A stretch of DNA of 47,810 nucleotides. Source: CAZAYP01 sp964489425 [NCBI: uncultured Verrucomicrobiota bacterium]. GTDB lineage: Bacteria > Verrucomicrobiota > Kiritimatiellia > RZYC01. Position numbers and translations under genes: made by a program. The notes under the pieces were generated by a model. It had not been told where the DNA came from. It did no database searches and worked only from the letters and a program-made list of their open reading frames with translations. The stretch spans positions 1 through 47,810 of the forward strand of contig CAZAYP010000044.1 of assembly GCA_964489425.1 (NCBI GenBank), given 5' to 3'. Shown here one piece after another: positions 1-11,200 of the stretch. Within the stretch, counting starts at the first letter, position 1, and each line of letters begins with the position of its first letter.

Positions 1-2175
1 TCCGCACACCTCTCTCTACTTCAGCCTCTTACCACCATCGCCGACACAGCCTTGGGCCACGCCCAGAAGCAGGACGTGGATGTGTTCAGCTACGAGTTGC
101 GCAAGCAGGGCGTGGTGAATGCCCTGGCCCGGCAGACCAATGGCAAGGTCGTCGTGGGTGGCCAGTTTGACTATGTGGATGGGCCGGCGCGGAGCCCCTT
201 GATCCGCCTGAACACCAATGGCACCCTGGATACCCGCTTCCAGCCCACGGTCCATGGCTCCATCAACTGCCTGGCCGTTTTGAGCAACAAGCTGTATCTC
301 GCCGGCTACTTCACCAACATCAACGGGTCCCTCCGCCGGAACCTGGCCTGCATCGACCTGGCAACCGATCAGCTGACCGCCTGGAGCCCGCAGGTGTATG
401 GCACCATCTACGACATGGCCGTGGTGGACAACGATGTCTATATCGGCGGGCATGTCAGCTCTGTCAATGGGTTCGCGGTCACCAACGTTGCCCGGATCCA
501 CACCGGCACGGGCGCCAAGATGTATTGGCCGGTCAGCGCCAATAGCGACGTGATGGCGATCGCGGTCAGCAGCAACGCCGTGTACCTGGCCGGTTTTTTC
601 ACCCAGGTAAACGGGGCCGACCGCTTTCACGTGGCCCGGGTGGGACGTTCGGACGGTGTGCTCTCGGCGTTCAATCCCCTGCCCAACAGCTGGGTTTACG
701 ATTTGATGGTGTACAGCAACTATCTATATGTGGCCGGCAACTTCACCGCCATGGGCGTCACCAATGCGCGCTATCGCCTGGCGCGCTTCAACACCCTGGC
801 GAATCCCGATTCGCTCTCGTTTTTCCAGCCGATCATCAATGACTCGGTCACCTGCTTGGCGCCGGGCCCGACCAATACGATCTACGCCGCCGGCTCGTTC
901 ACCACCATGAACGGCGTCCTGCGCTGGCACGTGGCGCAACTCGCTTACACGCTCGGCGAGCACAGCGCCTGGGCGCCGCCAAAGAACGACTGCTATCCGG
1001 CGGCCGTCCTGCAGTCCGGCAACCACCTTGTGCTGGCGGGGGTGGTGTCCGTCATGGGCGCCAGCTCCGCCATGGGCGTGGCGCTGCTGGACAAAACCAG
1101 CGCTGAATCCAAACCCGCGCCGAGTCTTTACTATGCCGGTTCCGCGGAGTGCCTGTTCCGGCAGCCGGACGGCAAGCTGATCGTGGGCGGCAATTTCCAG
1201 GCCGTGAGCGTTGCGCCGCGCAAGTCGCTGGTGCGCTATTGGCCCAACGGCATGGTGGATCCGGACTGGAAACCGATGGTGGACGGCACGGTTTACGACG
1301 TGACCGGCGACGGCACCAACACCTATATCTGCGGCGGGTTCACCAAAATTAACGACACGGACTGGCAACGCCTGGCCAAGCTCGACAGCACCGGGGGCCT
1401 GGTCACGGCCTGGGCGCCCGAACCCAACGACCAGGTCTATGCGCTGGAACTGGCGCCCGCCTACAACGCGCTCTATGCGGGCGGCTATTTTACCACCATC
1501 GGCGGCCTGGCCCGCGGCCATATCGCCAAGCTCAGCCCATTCACCGGCCAGGCGTACCCGCAATTCAATGCCATGGCATCCGGCACGGTCAGCGTGTTGA
1601 AAATGGACGGGTCCTGGCTCCATGTGGGCGGGAGCTTCCTGGGCATAGGCGGACAAAGCGTCCCCCGCCTGGCGCGCCTGAACCCGACGTCCGGCGCGGC
1701 GGACCCCGCCTGGCGCTCCAGCCCGGATGGCGCGGTGGCGGCCCTGCTGTTCACCAACAACACCCTCTTCGTGGGCGGGGCCTTCGACCACATCAGCGGA
1801 CTGAACGTCCCTTGCCTGGCCAAGCTGGATAAAGACTCGGCCTTCCCGGTTTTCGGATGGAACGCCGGGATTTCCGGCGAGTTGGCCCGCGTGGCGGCGC
1901 TTGTGCAACAAGGCAGCGATCTTTATATCGGCGGTGATTTCCAGTGGGTCGGTGGACAGTCCCGCGCCAACCTGGCCAGGATCACCAGCTATCATGCCGA
2001 CGTGCTTGGCGGGAATCCCGGCGCCAACGGCCAGGTCAATGCCCTGGCTTTTTTCAATGGCAAGCTGCTGGCGGGCGGTGAATTCACCCAAGCCAATGGC
2101 ACCGCGCAGCGGGGACTGGCCACTCTGGATTTCCTCACCGCTTTACCGTGGGCGCTGTTGTTGTTGGGGGATTGA
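1..2175 (+). CDS. Secreted delta-60 repeat (beta-propeller-like) protein, 5' end missing
   Basis: The reading frame is open from the first base, so the start and any signal peptide lie left of the window; 724 residues are visible. They consist almost entirely of repeats of about 45-60 residues with the pattern V.ALA....LY.GG.F..V.G..R..LARL...TG, including delta-60 signatures such as TNGTLDTRFQP and PNGMVDPDWKP. Delta-60 repeats occur in large secreted or surface proteins and are thought to fold as propellers; no catalytic motif is visible. The last repeat (QRGLATLDF) breaks off into a short hydrophobic tail and a TGA, without the usual C-terminal sorting module, so the end may be truncated or frameshifted. 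The family call is firm; the function is unknown, possibly adhesion or carbohydrate interaction. Confidence 0.85.
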   Translation, partial: SAHLSLLQPLTTIADTALGHAQKQDVDVFSYELRKQGVVNALARQTNGKVVVGGQFDYVDGPARSPLIRLNTNGTLDTRFQPTVHGSINCLAVLSNKLYLAGYFTNINGSLRRNLACIDLATDQLTAWSPQVYGTIYDMAVVDNDVYIGGHVSSVNGFAVTNVARIHTGTGAKMYWPVSANSDVMAIAVSSNAVYLAGFFTQVNGADRFHVARVGRSDGVLSAFNPLPNSWVYDLMVYSNYLYVAGNFTAMGVTNARYRLARFNTLANPDSLSFFQPIINDSVTCLAPGPTNTIYAAGSFTTMNGVLRWHVAQLAYTLGEHSAWAPPKNDCYPAAVLQSGNHLVLAGVVSVMGASSAMGVALLDKTSAESKPAPSLYYAGSAECLFRQPDGKLIVGGNFQAVSVAPRKSLVRYWPNGMVDPDWKPMVDGTVYDVTGDGTNTYICGGFTKINDTDWQRLAKLDSTGGLVTAWAPEPNDQVYALELAPAYNALYAGGYFTTIGGLARGHIAKLSPFTGQAYPQFNAMASGTVSVLKMDGSWLHVGGSFLGIGGQSVPRLARLNPTSGAADPAWRSSPDGAVAALLFTNNTLFVGGAFDHISGLNVPCLAKLDKDSAFPVFGWNAGISGELARVAALVQQGSDLYIGGDFQWVGGQSRANLARITSYHADVLGGNPGANGQVNALAFFNGKLLAGGEFTQANGTAQRGLATLDFLTALPWALLLLGD

Positions 2176-2461
2176 GAAATATGTTGTCGTGCGGCGCGCT
2201 TAGACGGTGTCGCCGCATCTATAGGGAATTGCAGAATGAGTGTCCATTATCGGCGCCAACAGAGCGGCGCCCTCCATCGGCGGGTTGGCTATTTGCCTGT
2301 TGCGAGTACAAATGGATGGCGTTTACAGCAGCATTTTATTGCTAATCCCTTGCAAATTCATGGCTGCACGGATTTCTAATCTGCCGGGCGCGGGTTCCCG
2401 GCCTGCCGGGGGTGGCCCGTGAACGCCACGCGCGGCTTGCAACAGGCCCAGGAGCTGGACC
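2176..2461. other. Intergenic region, no gene seen
   Basis: This 286-base gap lies between the delta-60 protein and the ATP-grasp gene. Short open frames run through it but none shows protein-like composition or a good ribosome binding site. It is less GC-rich around 2220-2380 than the flanking genes. It could hold the promoter of the ATP-grasp gene or the remains of the delta-60 gene's 3' end. I see no convincing terminator. Confidence 0.4.
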
Positions 2462-3766
2462 ATGATGAAAGCGGACAGGTCTTCCTCGGAATCTGGCGGA
2501 CGCTCTTCGCCGCCGCCCAGGCCGGTTGTCGCCGTAGTGGACTGTTATTCCACCGGACAGTTCTTCCCTGAGCGCCTGGCGCGGCGCGGCTTCGACTGCG
2601 TTCACGTCATCAGCAGTGCGACCGAGCGCGAGCACTACATGACCTTTGCGGCCCGGTTGCCGCTCCTGGCGACCATCGTGCATGGGGACGACATAGGGCA
2701 GACGATGGCTGCGCTTGGTCCTTATGCGCCTTGCCTCGTCCTGCCGGGGTTCGAGGCCGGGGTTGAGCTGGCCGACGCGTTGTCCGAGGGGTTGGGCCTG
2801 CCGACCAACGGCACGGCGCTCTCGGCGGCGCGCCGGAACAAGTTCCTGATGAAAGAGGCGCTGCGCGCCCGCGGTCTGCGCACCGTCGATTACTACCGCG
2901 GGTCCAGCCTCGACGACCTGCTCTCCTGGGCCGAGGCGACCGCCGAATGGCCGTACGTGATTAAGCCGCTGAAGGGCGCCGGCACGGACGGGGTGCATTT
3001 TTGCTCAACGCCAGAGGATATCGCAAAGTGGCGCGGGACCATCATCGACCGGAGCGATGCTTCAGGAGGGCCCAACACCGAGGTGCTGCTGGAGCAGCGG
3101 GTGAAGGGGGTCGAGTTCATCATGGACACGGTCAGTTGCCATGGACAACATTTTCTCACCGACTTCTGGCAGTACCGCAAGGTGCTCTCGGCGGCCTCAT
3201 CGCCGGCCTACGATTTTGCCATGCTCCAGCCGTATCCGGGCCCGGAATGGAACGAGGATCTCCGCTACCTTTTCGGATGCCTTGACGCGCTGGGCATCAA
3301 GAATGGTCCGGCGCATTCGGAGCTGATGCTGACCGCCGACGGGATCGTGCTCATCGAGACCGGCGCCCGCTGCGCGGGCGCTTCGCTCTCGCCGGACATG
3401 ATGGACGAGTGCATCGGGCATAACCAAGTCGACCTGACCCTCGACTGTTATTTCGATCCAGTTGGCTTCTGCCGCCGCATGGCCACGCCATACCAGCTAA
3501 AAAAAACCGTGATGCTCAAACTGCTCATCTCGCACCAGGTCGGCCGGGTGCGCGCGGTGCCCGGGCTAGAGATGATCCGGCGGCTGCCCTCATTCTATGG
3601 GGCGGATGTCGCGTTGCCAGGCAGTTCCATCACCTTGACCGTCGACATGGAGACCAGCCCAGGCAAGGTGGCCCTGGTGCACGAGAATTCGGACGTGGTC
3701 GATGAAGACTACGCGGTCATCAGGGCGTTGGAGAAGGAAGGGCTCTTCGAGGTTGAGACGCCGTGA
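2462..3766 (+). CDS. ATP-grasp carboxylate-amine ligase (L-amino acid ligase-like)
   Basis: This 434-residue protein has the ATP-grasp layout. An N-terminal Rossmann-like part (VVAVVDCYSTG, about 22-32) is followed by a lid with the nucleotide-binding segment YVIKPLKGAGTDGV at about 163-176, and a C-terminal catalytic core with NGPAHSELMLT and IETGARCAG at about 280-305 for Mg-ATP binding. Standalone ATP-grasp proteins of this type join a carboxylate, activated as acyl phosphate, to an amine, as in BacD/YwfE-type dipeptide synthesis. The substrate cannot be read here. The start is ATG 2462 with AGGAG at 2450-2454; an immediately following ATG at 2465 is an alternative. It appears to be monocistronic and converges on the FGE-fold gene. 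Family confident, substrate unknown. Confidence 0.82.
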   Translation: MMKADRSSSESGGRSSPPPRPVVAVVDCYSTGQFFPERLARRGFDCVHVISSATEREHYMTFAARLPLLATIVHGDDIGQTMAALGPYAPCLVLPGFEAGVELADALSEGLGLPTNGTALSAARRNKFLMKEALRARGLRTVDYYRGSSLDDLLSWAEATAEWPYVIKPLKGAGTDGVHFCSTPEDIAKWRGTIIDRSDASGGPNTEVLLEQRVKGVEFIMDTVSCHGQHFLTDFWQYRKVLSAASSPAYDFAMLQPYPGPEWNEDLRYLFGCLDALGIKNGPAHSELMLTADGIVLIETGARCAGASLSPDMMDECIGHNQVDLTLDCYFDPVGFCRRMATPYQLKKTVMLKLLISHQVGRVRAVPGLEMIRRLPSFYGADVALPGSSITLTVDMETSPGKVALVHENSDVVDEDYAVIRALEKEGLFEVETP

Positions 3767-3850
3767 TGCGGTGTAGATTCCCGCTATCCGTTGATGTCCT
3801 TCAACACGTGGGAACGCATGGCGCGGCCAGCATCTCGGCGCCCTCCAGCC

Positions 3851-4885
3851 TCATGGCACAGCGGAGCGGGCCAGCCGGAACCCAACGTTGTTGTACGATC
3901 CGCCGGATGCGCCGCCGGCGCGAAAAGATACCCGGCCATAGATAGCCAGCCCGGACCAGCTGCCGCCGCGCAGGGTCCGGGATGTTCCGATTCCGGCCCC
4001 CCGCGGGTCTTCGGCAGGGGATGTCTCATAATACGCCGCGTCGTACCCGTCCCAGCACCGTTCCCACATGTTCCCGGTTAGATCATACAATCCGTAGCCA
4101 TTGGGCGCAAAGCTGCCCACCGGGCTGCTATAGGGTTGGACGCCGTCGTTGTAGGCCGGGTGGGGGCCCCGGGTTTCGCTCGTATCATAATCCAAGGCAT
4201 TGGTGCTGCTGTAATTGGCCCGCGTGTGCTGAATGTCGTCGGAGTCGGTCCACGGGAATCGATGGTCAGCGACGCCTCCGCGCGCGGCCATTTCCCACTC
4301 GGCTTCGGTCGGCAAGCGGTACCCATTGGCGTTCCAGTTGACGCACTCGCTGCCGATGTTGGTCCGGCCGGCCTGGTAAATCGACGTCATCTCGGTTGTG
4401 GTGTAATAGCAGGGCGTCCATCCCTCTTTCTGGCTGCGCGCGTTGCACCATTTGACCATGTCGTGCCAGTTCACCGAGGCGACGGGGTGATTCGTGGCTT
4501 TGCCGCTGCCAAGATTATCAAAAACATATCCGTTATTGGTTGCCCATGCCCAAACCTCGTCCCACAGCGCCTTGGTCACCTCGTGGCGGCCGATATAGAA
4601 GGGGCTCACCACCACCGAGTGCTGCGGCAGTTCGGCGGTCCAGGCGTCACTGGCCGGGAATAGGTTGGTCGAGTAGCCCATGACAAAGCTGCCCGCGGGG
4701 ATGGACATCATCTCGGGTTCGCTCTCGTCCAGCAAGAGGCTGATGGCTGCCACCACGTTGTTGGTTACTTCTTGCGCGGGCGCGGCCAGCGGCGTCGCCA
4801 GCAGCAAGCCAAGTATTATTCTGGTCATATTCATCTTGTAAACCGGAGCTTTGGATTGCGGGCCGCTGGCGGTCGAAGCGTTCAT
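3851..4885 (-). CDS. Secreted FGE-sulfatase (SUMF1) fold protein without catalytic cysteines
   Basis: From ATG 4885 (AGGTG five bases upstream) the product is 344 residues. A second possible start at 4834 would place the signal peptide MNMTRIILGLLLATPLAAPAQ at the very N-terminus. The rest is one FGE-sulfatase domain: MMSIPAGSFVMG, HEVTKALWDEV, VNWHDMVKWCNA, YRLPTEAEWEMAARGG, GYGLYDLTGNMWE, RGGSW and VGFRLARS. True formylglycine-generating enzymes have two copper-binding cysteines after the RGGS motif. Here that stretch reads RGGSWSGLAIYGR with none, so sulfatase activation is unlikely; a binding or other role of the C-type-lectin-like fold is more plausible. The open frame upstream to 5197 is not protein-like. 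The gene is divergent from the giant protease gene across a 348-base region full of palindromes. Confidence 0.85.
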   Translation of the reverse strand: MNASTASGPQSKAPVYKMNMTRIILGLLLATPLAAPAQEVTNNVVAAISLLLDESEPEMMSIPAGSFVMGYSTNLFPASDAWTAELPQHSVVVSPFYIGRHEVTKALWDEVWAWATNNGYVFDNLGSGKATNHPVASVNWHDMVKWCNARSQKEGWTPCYYTTTEMTSIYQAGRTNIGSECVNWNANGYRLPTEAEWEMAARGGVADHRFPWTDSDDIQHTRANYSSTNALDYDTSETRGPHPAYNDGVQPYSSPVGSFAPNGYGLYDLTGNMWERCWDGYDAAYYETSPAEDPRGAGIGTSRTLRGGSWSGLAIYGRVSFRAGGASGGSYNNVGFRLARSAVP

Positions 4886-5233
4886 GGTTTCACCTGTATA
4901 TTCATGGCTAGTGATCTGGTTCGACACATAACGGCATCCGCGTGGCGTGTCAATGGCGGACCTGCGGAATGAAAGCGCTGGCATCAAAGCTGGCAGCTGA
5001 TGATTCGTATAATGCCAATCAGACGATTGGCGTTCCCGGGAACGCCGAGCGTCCGCTCGGCAATCGGCTCCCGCCAGCCTCACTGAGGCGCCCCAAAGTT
5101 TATTTTTAACAGGCTTGACGCCTGATAGCCTGGCGTTCAATGTCGGCATTTGTATTGCGCGCATTGAGGGCGGCATGGGTATCTCCATGCAGCGCAAACT
5201 GCTCTTGCGGGAGCACCCGGAAAGGCGGAAGCA
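4886..5233. promoter_or_regulatory. Divergent intergenic region with stacked palindromes
   Basis: This 348-base region separates the FGE-fold gene (leftward) from the 2470-residue protein gene (rightward) and must hold both promoters. It contains three adjacent inverted repeats: GCCAATC/GATTGGC at 5014-5031, a perfect 18-bp palindrome GGCGTTCCCGGGAACGCC at 5029-5046, and CCGAGCG/CGCTCGG at 5045-5060. A TATAAT hexamer at 5008-5013 could be a -10 box on the plus strand, but no good -35 is visible. The arrangement could be an operator, a structured 5' leader or a terminator-like block between the genes. Confidence 0.45.
5029..5046. repeat. Perfect 18-bp palindrome
   Basis: GGCGTTCCCGGGAACGCC reads identically on both strands. 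It overlaps the right arm of an inverted repeat on its left (5014-5031) and abuts another on its right (5045-5060), so alternative hairpins are mutually exclusive. It lies about 190 bases before the giant protein gene and about 145 bases before the FGE-fold gene. Confidence 0.7.
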
Positions 5234-8200
5234 ATGAAGAAGATAATGCTTGGGCTTGGCGCGGCCTTATTTCTAGGTAGTGCATCCCAAGGGTGGTGCG
5301 CGCAACTTGCGGTCACGCCGGTTGCTTTGAGCAATCAGACATGGCAGGGACTAACCCCGTCCAGTCAGACCTTCGAGATTTACCAATCCAGCGGCAACGC
5401 AACGGTGTTTAATTACAGCGTCAGTTCATCGGCCGGCTGGTTGTCGATCGTGCCGGCCAATGGATCCTTTGCGGGCGGCCCGCAAGGCAGCGCCTCGGTT
5501 ACCGTGAACTATGCCACCAAAAGCCTCGCCACTGGCGCGTATGTCGGCACGATTTCGATTGAGGCGCCGGAGGCGGACAATACGCCCGTCACGCTGCCCG
5601 TGGCGCTGCGCGTTCAGCCGTCGCATCGCGTGTATGGCGTGGAGCCGGCCACCCAGCACGTGACGGTGGTGTATGGCAGCACCAACCAGGCGCAGTGCAC
5701 GCTGGCGGTTTGGAACGCGGCCACGCCGGGCCTGGCCCAGCCGCTTTCCTGGACGCTCATGCCGGCGGCCTCGTGGATTGAGGCGCGCGACCCGTCCGGC
5801 TCTAGCACCGGGACGCAGGTGGTGCATACGCTGGTGCTGACCAATTTTGCCCTGTTGTACGTGGGCACGTATACCGGGCGAGTGGATGTTTATAATGCCG
5901 GCATGCCGGCCAGCAACAGCCCGGTGGCCGCTACGGTCGTGCTGAGCATCATCGAAACCCCGCCGGAGCTGGGGCTTTCCACCAACCGCATCAGCCTGGT
6001 CGTGACCCAGGGTGTGTGGGTGGCCGACCGGTCGTTGCAAGTGCTTAACCGTGGTGACGGATGGTTGCCGTTTGATGCCACCAATTACAGCCCCTGGCTG
6101 ACGGTTTCGCCCCATCAAGGGTCTACCCACATGGAGCAGCCCGAGACCCTGGCCTGCCATTTCAGTGTTCAGAGCCTGTTGCCGGGCACGTATACCGACA
6201 GCATCAAGGTGGCGCCCCCGGGATCGACCGATGACGATGACGCTGAGTATTGCAGCATCTCGGTGGTAGTCCGGCCCTATCCGTACAGCCTGGCCGTGAC
6301 GGGCAGCCTGGCGGGAACCGTGACGGCGGGCAGCGGCGCGAGCCTTGTGCAGACCATGCAGGTCTGGAACTGCGGATCCGATCTGGCCATGACCTACGAT
6401 GCCAGTGCAGGCGTGATGGCGGGCGAGCCCCAGTGGCTCGAGATCTCCCCGGAAACCGCCACCTGCGGCCAGTCCCGGGTGACGCATCAGGTCACCATGT
6501 CGGCCGCGGATTTGCAGGAAGGCGCGCACGAGGGCTGGATCACCATCATGGCCTTTGACGCCCCTAACAGCCCGCTCAGCACCACGGTGTTCTTTTATGT
6601 GGCGTCGGACATCCGGGTGACGCCGACGCCGATTATCTGTCAGGTGCCGGAACATGGGCTGGCCAGCAACGTGACCGTGGGCATTTGGAACGCGGGCAGC
6701 ACCAACCGGGTTTATTATACCATCACTGGCGACAGTTTCTGGTTCGAGTGCGACTCGCCGGGCGGCGACAGCGCGGGCGAAACCAACTTCGTGACCTTGA
6801 GTTTTGACACCACCGGCCTGCATCCCGGCGTCTACCGCGGCGCCCTGCGCGTTGTGGGCACGCATCAGACGCTGGATGTACCGGTGTTGCTCCAGGTCGG
6901 CACGGTCATGGGAGAGTTCGAGGAGCGCCTGGTGTTCTCCGCCAAGTTGGACGGCCGTCCTGACCAGGATATCTGGTCCATCCGGCCGGACGGTTCCGAC
7001 CGCCGCCTGCTGTACGGAAAAACAGGCGACCAGTACGCCCCACGCGTCAGCTTTGATGGGACCCAGGTGGTGTTCGAGGAACCGGCTGCCAGCCGCATCA
7101 TGGCGTATGACTTGATCAGCGGAGAGGAAACGGCGCTGGATACGTTTGACCCCTGCTCGTGGTTGAACCCTTCCAACGACCTGGTTCAGGCGCGCCTGGT
7201 TTATGGCCGCGGCGCATACCTCACCCGGCGGATCCTGGACGGCGGGTTGGATAATCTGTTCAACGCGCCGGGCGAACTGTTTGAGGTCATTGGCGCCGAC
7301 CAGGCCGGACAATATCTGTTCTACACGCGGCGGCCCGTGGGCGGTCGGGCAGACAGCTTGCGCAGCTTGCGGCTGGACACCAGGGCGCAACAAACCCTGT
7401 TGCCGCAAACCGCCGGGGTGCGCACTTGGGGGGATGTGGCGCCGGGCGGCAACGCGCTGTGTTACACGTACCAGGCTCCGTCCGGAGGCCGGCGTCAGTC
7501 GCTGCGCGAGTTGACCCAGGGCCGTGGGGAACGCGAGTTGGCCGCCGCGGGTGACGAGCAGTTCCTGGGTGCGGTGTACCGGCCCGACGGCGAGCAGGTC
7601 GTCAGCCTGGCCACGCGCGACAGCAACGGCGCCCGGCGCCTGGTCAACATCCGGCGCGCGGACGGGCAGCGCACGACGATTTTCAGCGCCGCGTCCGATT
7701 CGCTGATGAGTCCACCTGACTGCGCCATGCTGTTTGCGGCCAACCCGGTGTTGTGGCTGAGCACCGGCGTCTTCAGCAATTACGTGCCGTTGTTGATGGA
7801 CGGCAGCCTGACCAACGCGCTGGGCATCCGTAACACGGGCAATTCCGTGATGATCTGGTCGGTGACCAGCGATGTCGAATGGATCTATTTCAGCGCCGAT
7901 TCCGGCACCAGCACGGGCGAGACCGACACGCTCAAGGTGTATGTGAAGCCGTACGCCCTGCCGGACGGCATATTCACCGGCCGGGTCACGGTCACGGCCA
8001 ACAGCACCAACTCGCCGGGTGTCGTGACCGTGGTGGCGAATGTGAACCAGCGGCCGCCGGTGATCGCGATGATGGCGGAACTCGCGGCGGCCGCGGATCT
8101 CAACGGCAGCCCGGCCGTGTTGGATGTTCCGGTTTGGAACGACGGTGACAGCCGCTTCTCTTACACCGCGACCACCAACCGGTCATGGATGCGCCTGCTG

Positions 8201-11200
8201 CAATGGTCCGGAACCGTATCCAACAATGTTTCCAACGTGCGCCTGGCCTGTTCCCCGACCGGCCTGGCGGCAGGCACCTACACGGGCCAGGTGATGGTCG
8301 TGGGCGACAACAGCCGCCAGACCAACCGCACGGCCATTATCTTCGATGTCGTCGCCCCGCTGCCGGTAATTCCAAGGCCGGCGGCAAATCCAACCAACCT
8401 GACGCCCTCGACCTATCGCTATGAGCCCACCGCGCGCCAGTACGTGACCATCAGCAACACGGCGTCCAGCGGCATTCTTAATTACTACGCCACGGACAAT
8501 GCGAGCTGGCTGGAGGTATTTCCATCCAGTTCCGCGACCAACCAGCGCGGGTTCACGCGCCAGGCAGCGCTTCAGATCTGGTACACCACCACCAACCTGG
8601 CGCAGGGCACGCATACCGCGGCCATCACCGTGCACGGCTCCAACGGCACGGCGGTGGTCCAGGTGGCCATGACCGTACTTGCGCCGCGCCAGTTCACCCT
8701 GACCATCCCGGCGGTCACCGGCGGCGGCGTGCTGCGGGCGCCGGACCAGGCCGGCTACACCTACGGTTCACCGGTGCTGCTGATTGCCACCAATCTGCCC
8801 GGGTACTATTTCAAGAGCTGGAAAGGGCCCACGTCCTCCGCCCGCAGCCAGGTGGCGACGGTCACCGTGAACAGCAACATCACGGTGACGCCGGAGTTTG
8901 TCGAGCGCAACCGGATCTACGGGCGCGTCACGAATACGCTGCTGGGCACCGGCATCAAGAATGTGAATGTGTTGTGCGGCGACCGGGTGTGCACCACGGA
9001 TATCAGCGGCTGGTACGAGGCTTATCTGCCTGCTACCAACCACATTTTCTTCACGTGCGGGCGCAAGGGGTACACCCCGACCGAGCCGTGGGGCGTGATC
9101 GATCTGCACGCCGGGGCCAACCGCCGCGATGTGGGCTTGCGGCCCAGTGCCATCAAGAATCTCAAGGCCTACCAGCCCGACGGCACCCGGGATGTCGTCA
9201 TATCTTATGAACTGCTGGGTGAGACCAACGATGTGTTTACTGTGGCTCTGAGCATGTCCGGCAATCGCGGACAATCCTGGACGATTGGGCTCACCAACGT
9301 CAGCGGGGATGTCGGTTATAACGTCAAGCCGGGTGCTTACCGGAAAATCCATTGGGACGCCGGCCGCGATTTCGACATGCAGGAGTGCTACGGAATGGTC
9401 GCGCGCCTCCAGGCTCGCGGTCAGTCCGTGACCTCGTCCACGTTCGCGCTATTGACCGTGGGCGCGGACAACTGGAAGGTCGCCGCCTACCTTGACTACA
9501 ACAGCAATGGCCAATACGATCCCGGTGAAATCCTGGCCAACATGCCTTTTTACATCGGCCAGCGCACCTACGCCAACGTTACCAGCGGCGCTGATGGTAT
9601 CGCCGCCATCAATTCCGCCATCCTGCATTCGGAAAAAGTGTTTGCCCGCCAGCAGATCACCACCCGGCCGGCCGTGAAAGATCATCACGGCGTGGTGGAC
9701 GACATCATGTGGACCCTCTGGATGGACAGCGACGAAGGCCGCGACGACAACAACTGGACCGGCCAATGGAAAGCGTACCGCCTGGACAGCGACGACATTG
9801 CCCGTGCGCGCCGGGGCGACGTGGTGTACGTCAAGCTGGGTCACCCCGTGTTCGAGTGGAATCTCACCTTCGATGCGTACGCGCCGGTAGATGATGACTA
9901 CCTGCGCAACATGCGCGCAGGCCTGGGCCGCGCGTCCGAATATCTCTATTGCATCACCCATGGCCAGATGAAGCTGGGCAAGCTTTTCATCAGTTCGCCG
10001 GACCATGATTTGCGCCGGGAAGACGTGGTCGTCATCCCCGAAAGCGGAACCAGCGCCACCTACGCCAATGCCATCGAATCCGGAGAAAGCTCGGATGACA
10101 TCGACCTGTACATGGAGGATCTGGGCTGGAACAATGCTGCCAGCAATACCTACAGCGCGTTCGGCCGTACCCTGATCCACGAGTTCGGCCATTACGGCTT
10201 GAATTTCCGGGATGAATACGAGCCGGCCACGGGCGGTGATTCCGTGGACACCAACTGGGGATGGAACGCCAATTATCCCGACTTGTTCCCCCGAAATTAC
10301 GGCACGATGCAAGGGCAGAGCGCCAACCACCTGTCCTCGGCCAACGATTACATCCAGGATTACAACGATTACGTTCCCGACGGCTACTCGGCCAACGATC
10401 CCCCCAGCTACAATGATTTGGCCCGCTGGGTATCCGAACACTATTTCCATCGCGGCTATCGCGCGTGCTGGGAGTACCTGAAGGCGCGATTTGACCAATC
10501 CTATTCCTTCGGGGGCAAGGTGGTCCCGGTCCGTCTGATCGGCCAGCGGCCGGGCGTTTTCGCCAACGGCAAATCCTCCTCAAACGACCGCGACAGTTCC
10601 TTCGATATCCCCCGGCCCTACAGCGTTTGCCGCGTCAAAATAGACGATGGCCCGTGGCAGGGTCCCTATGACGTTGGCGGGCCGGGCCGGCGCTTGGCCA
10701 GCGGGATGGGCCGCCTGCAGTTCGTGGTGCTGGACCAGGGCGCGCCCGCCGCGGGTGCGCGGGTTGCGCTACGGCGTGCCGCGGATGGCCGCCTGTTGTC
10801 GGCGGGCCGGACCGATGCCAGGGGCCAAGCCCTGCTGCTGGATTGGGCGCCCGGCGATACGCTGGAACTTTTCAGAAACGGGCAGCGGTTGACGCAGGTC
10901 CTGGCGGCAGACACGCCGCGGCCGTTGACGTTGGATTTTGAAGCTGCCACCAGGCATGCGGCGCAGTGGCCGCTGGCCACCAACCGCCTGGGACTCGTTT
11001 TGTCCGGAAGTCTCATGGGCCTCAGCAACTATACCTTCTCCCTGCGTTCGAGCGTGCCGCTCGCCGGTTTGCCGGCGGTGGTTGTGCATTTCGATGAAGG
11101 CGGCAGCAGCACCGTAACGATGCAAAACGTGTCCATGGACGCGCGCGCTTTCCAAGGGAACGTTGAACTGGCAGACCGCCGCGGCCTGTTTGAAATATCC

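Noticed and set aside
16-630. 204-residue minus-strand open frame
   Set aside because: It is antisense to the delta-60 repeats; His/Gly/Ala-rich composition follows from the repeat codons.
5426-7408. 660-residue minus-strand open frame
   Set aside because: Antisense to the BACON-like region of the giant protein, with Arg/His-rich non-protein composition.
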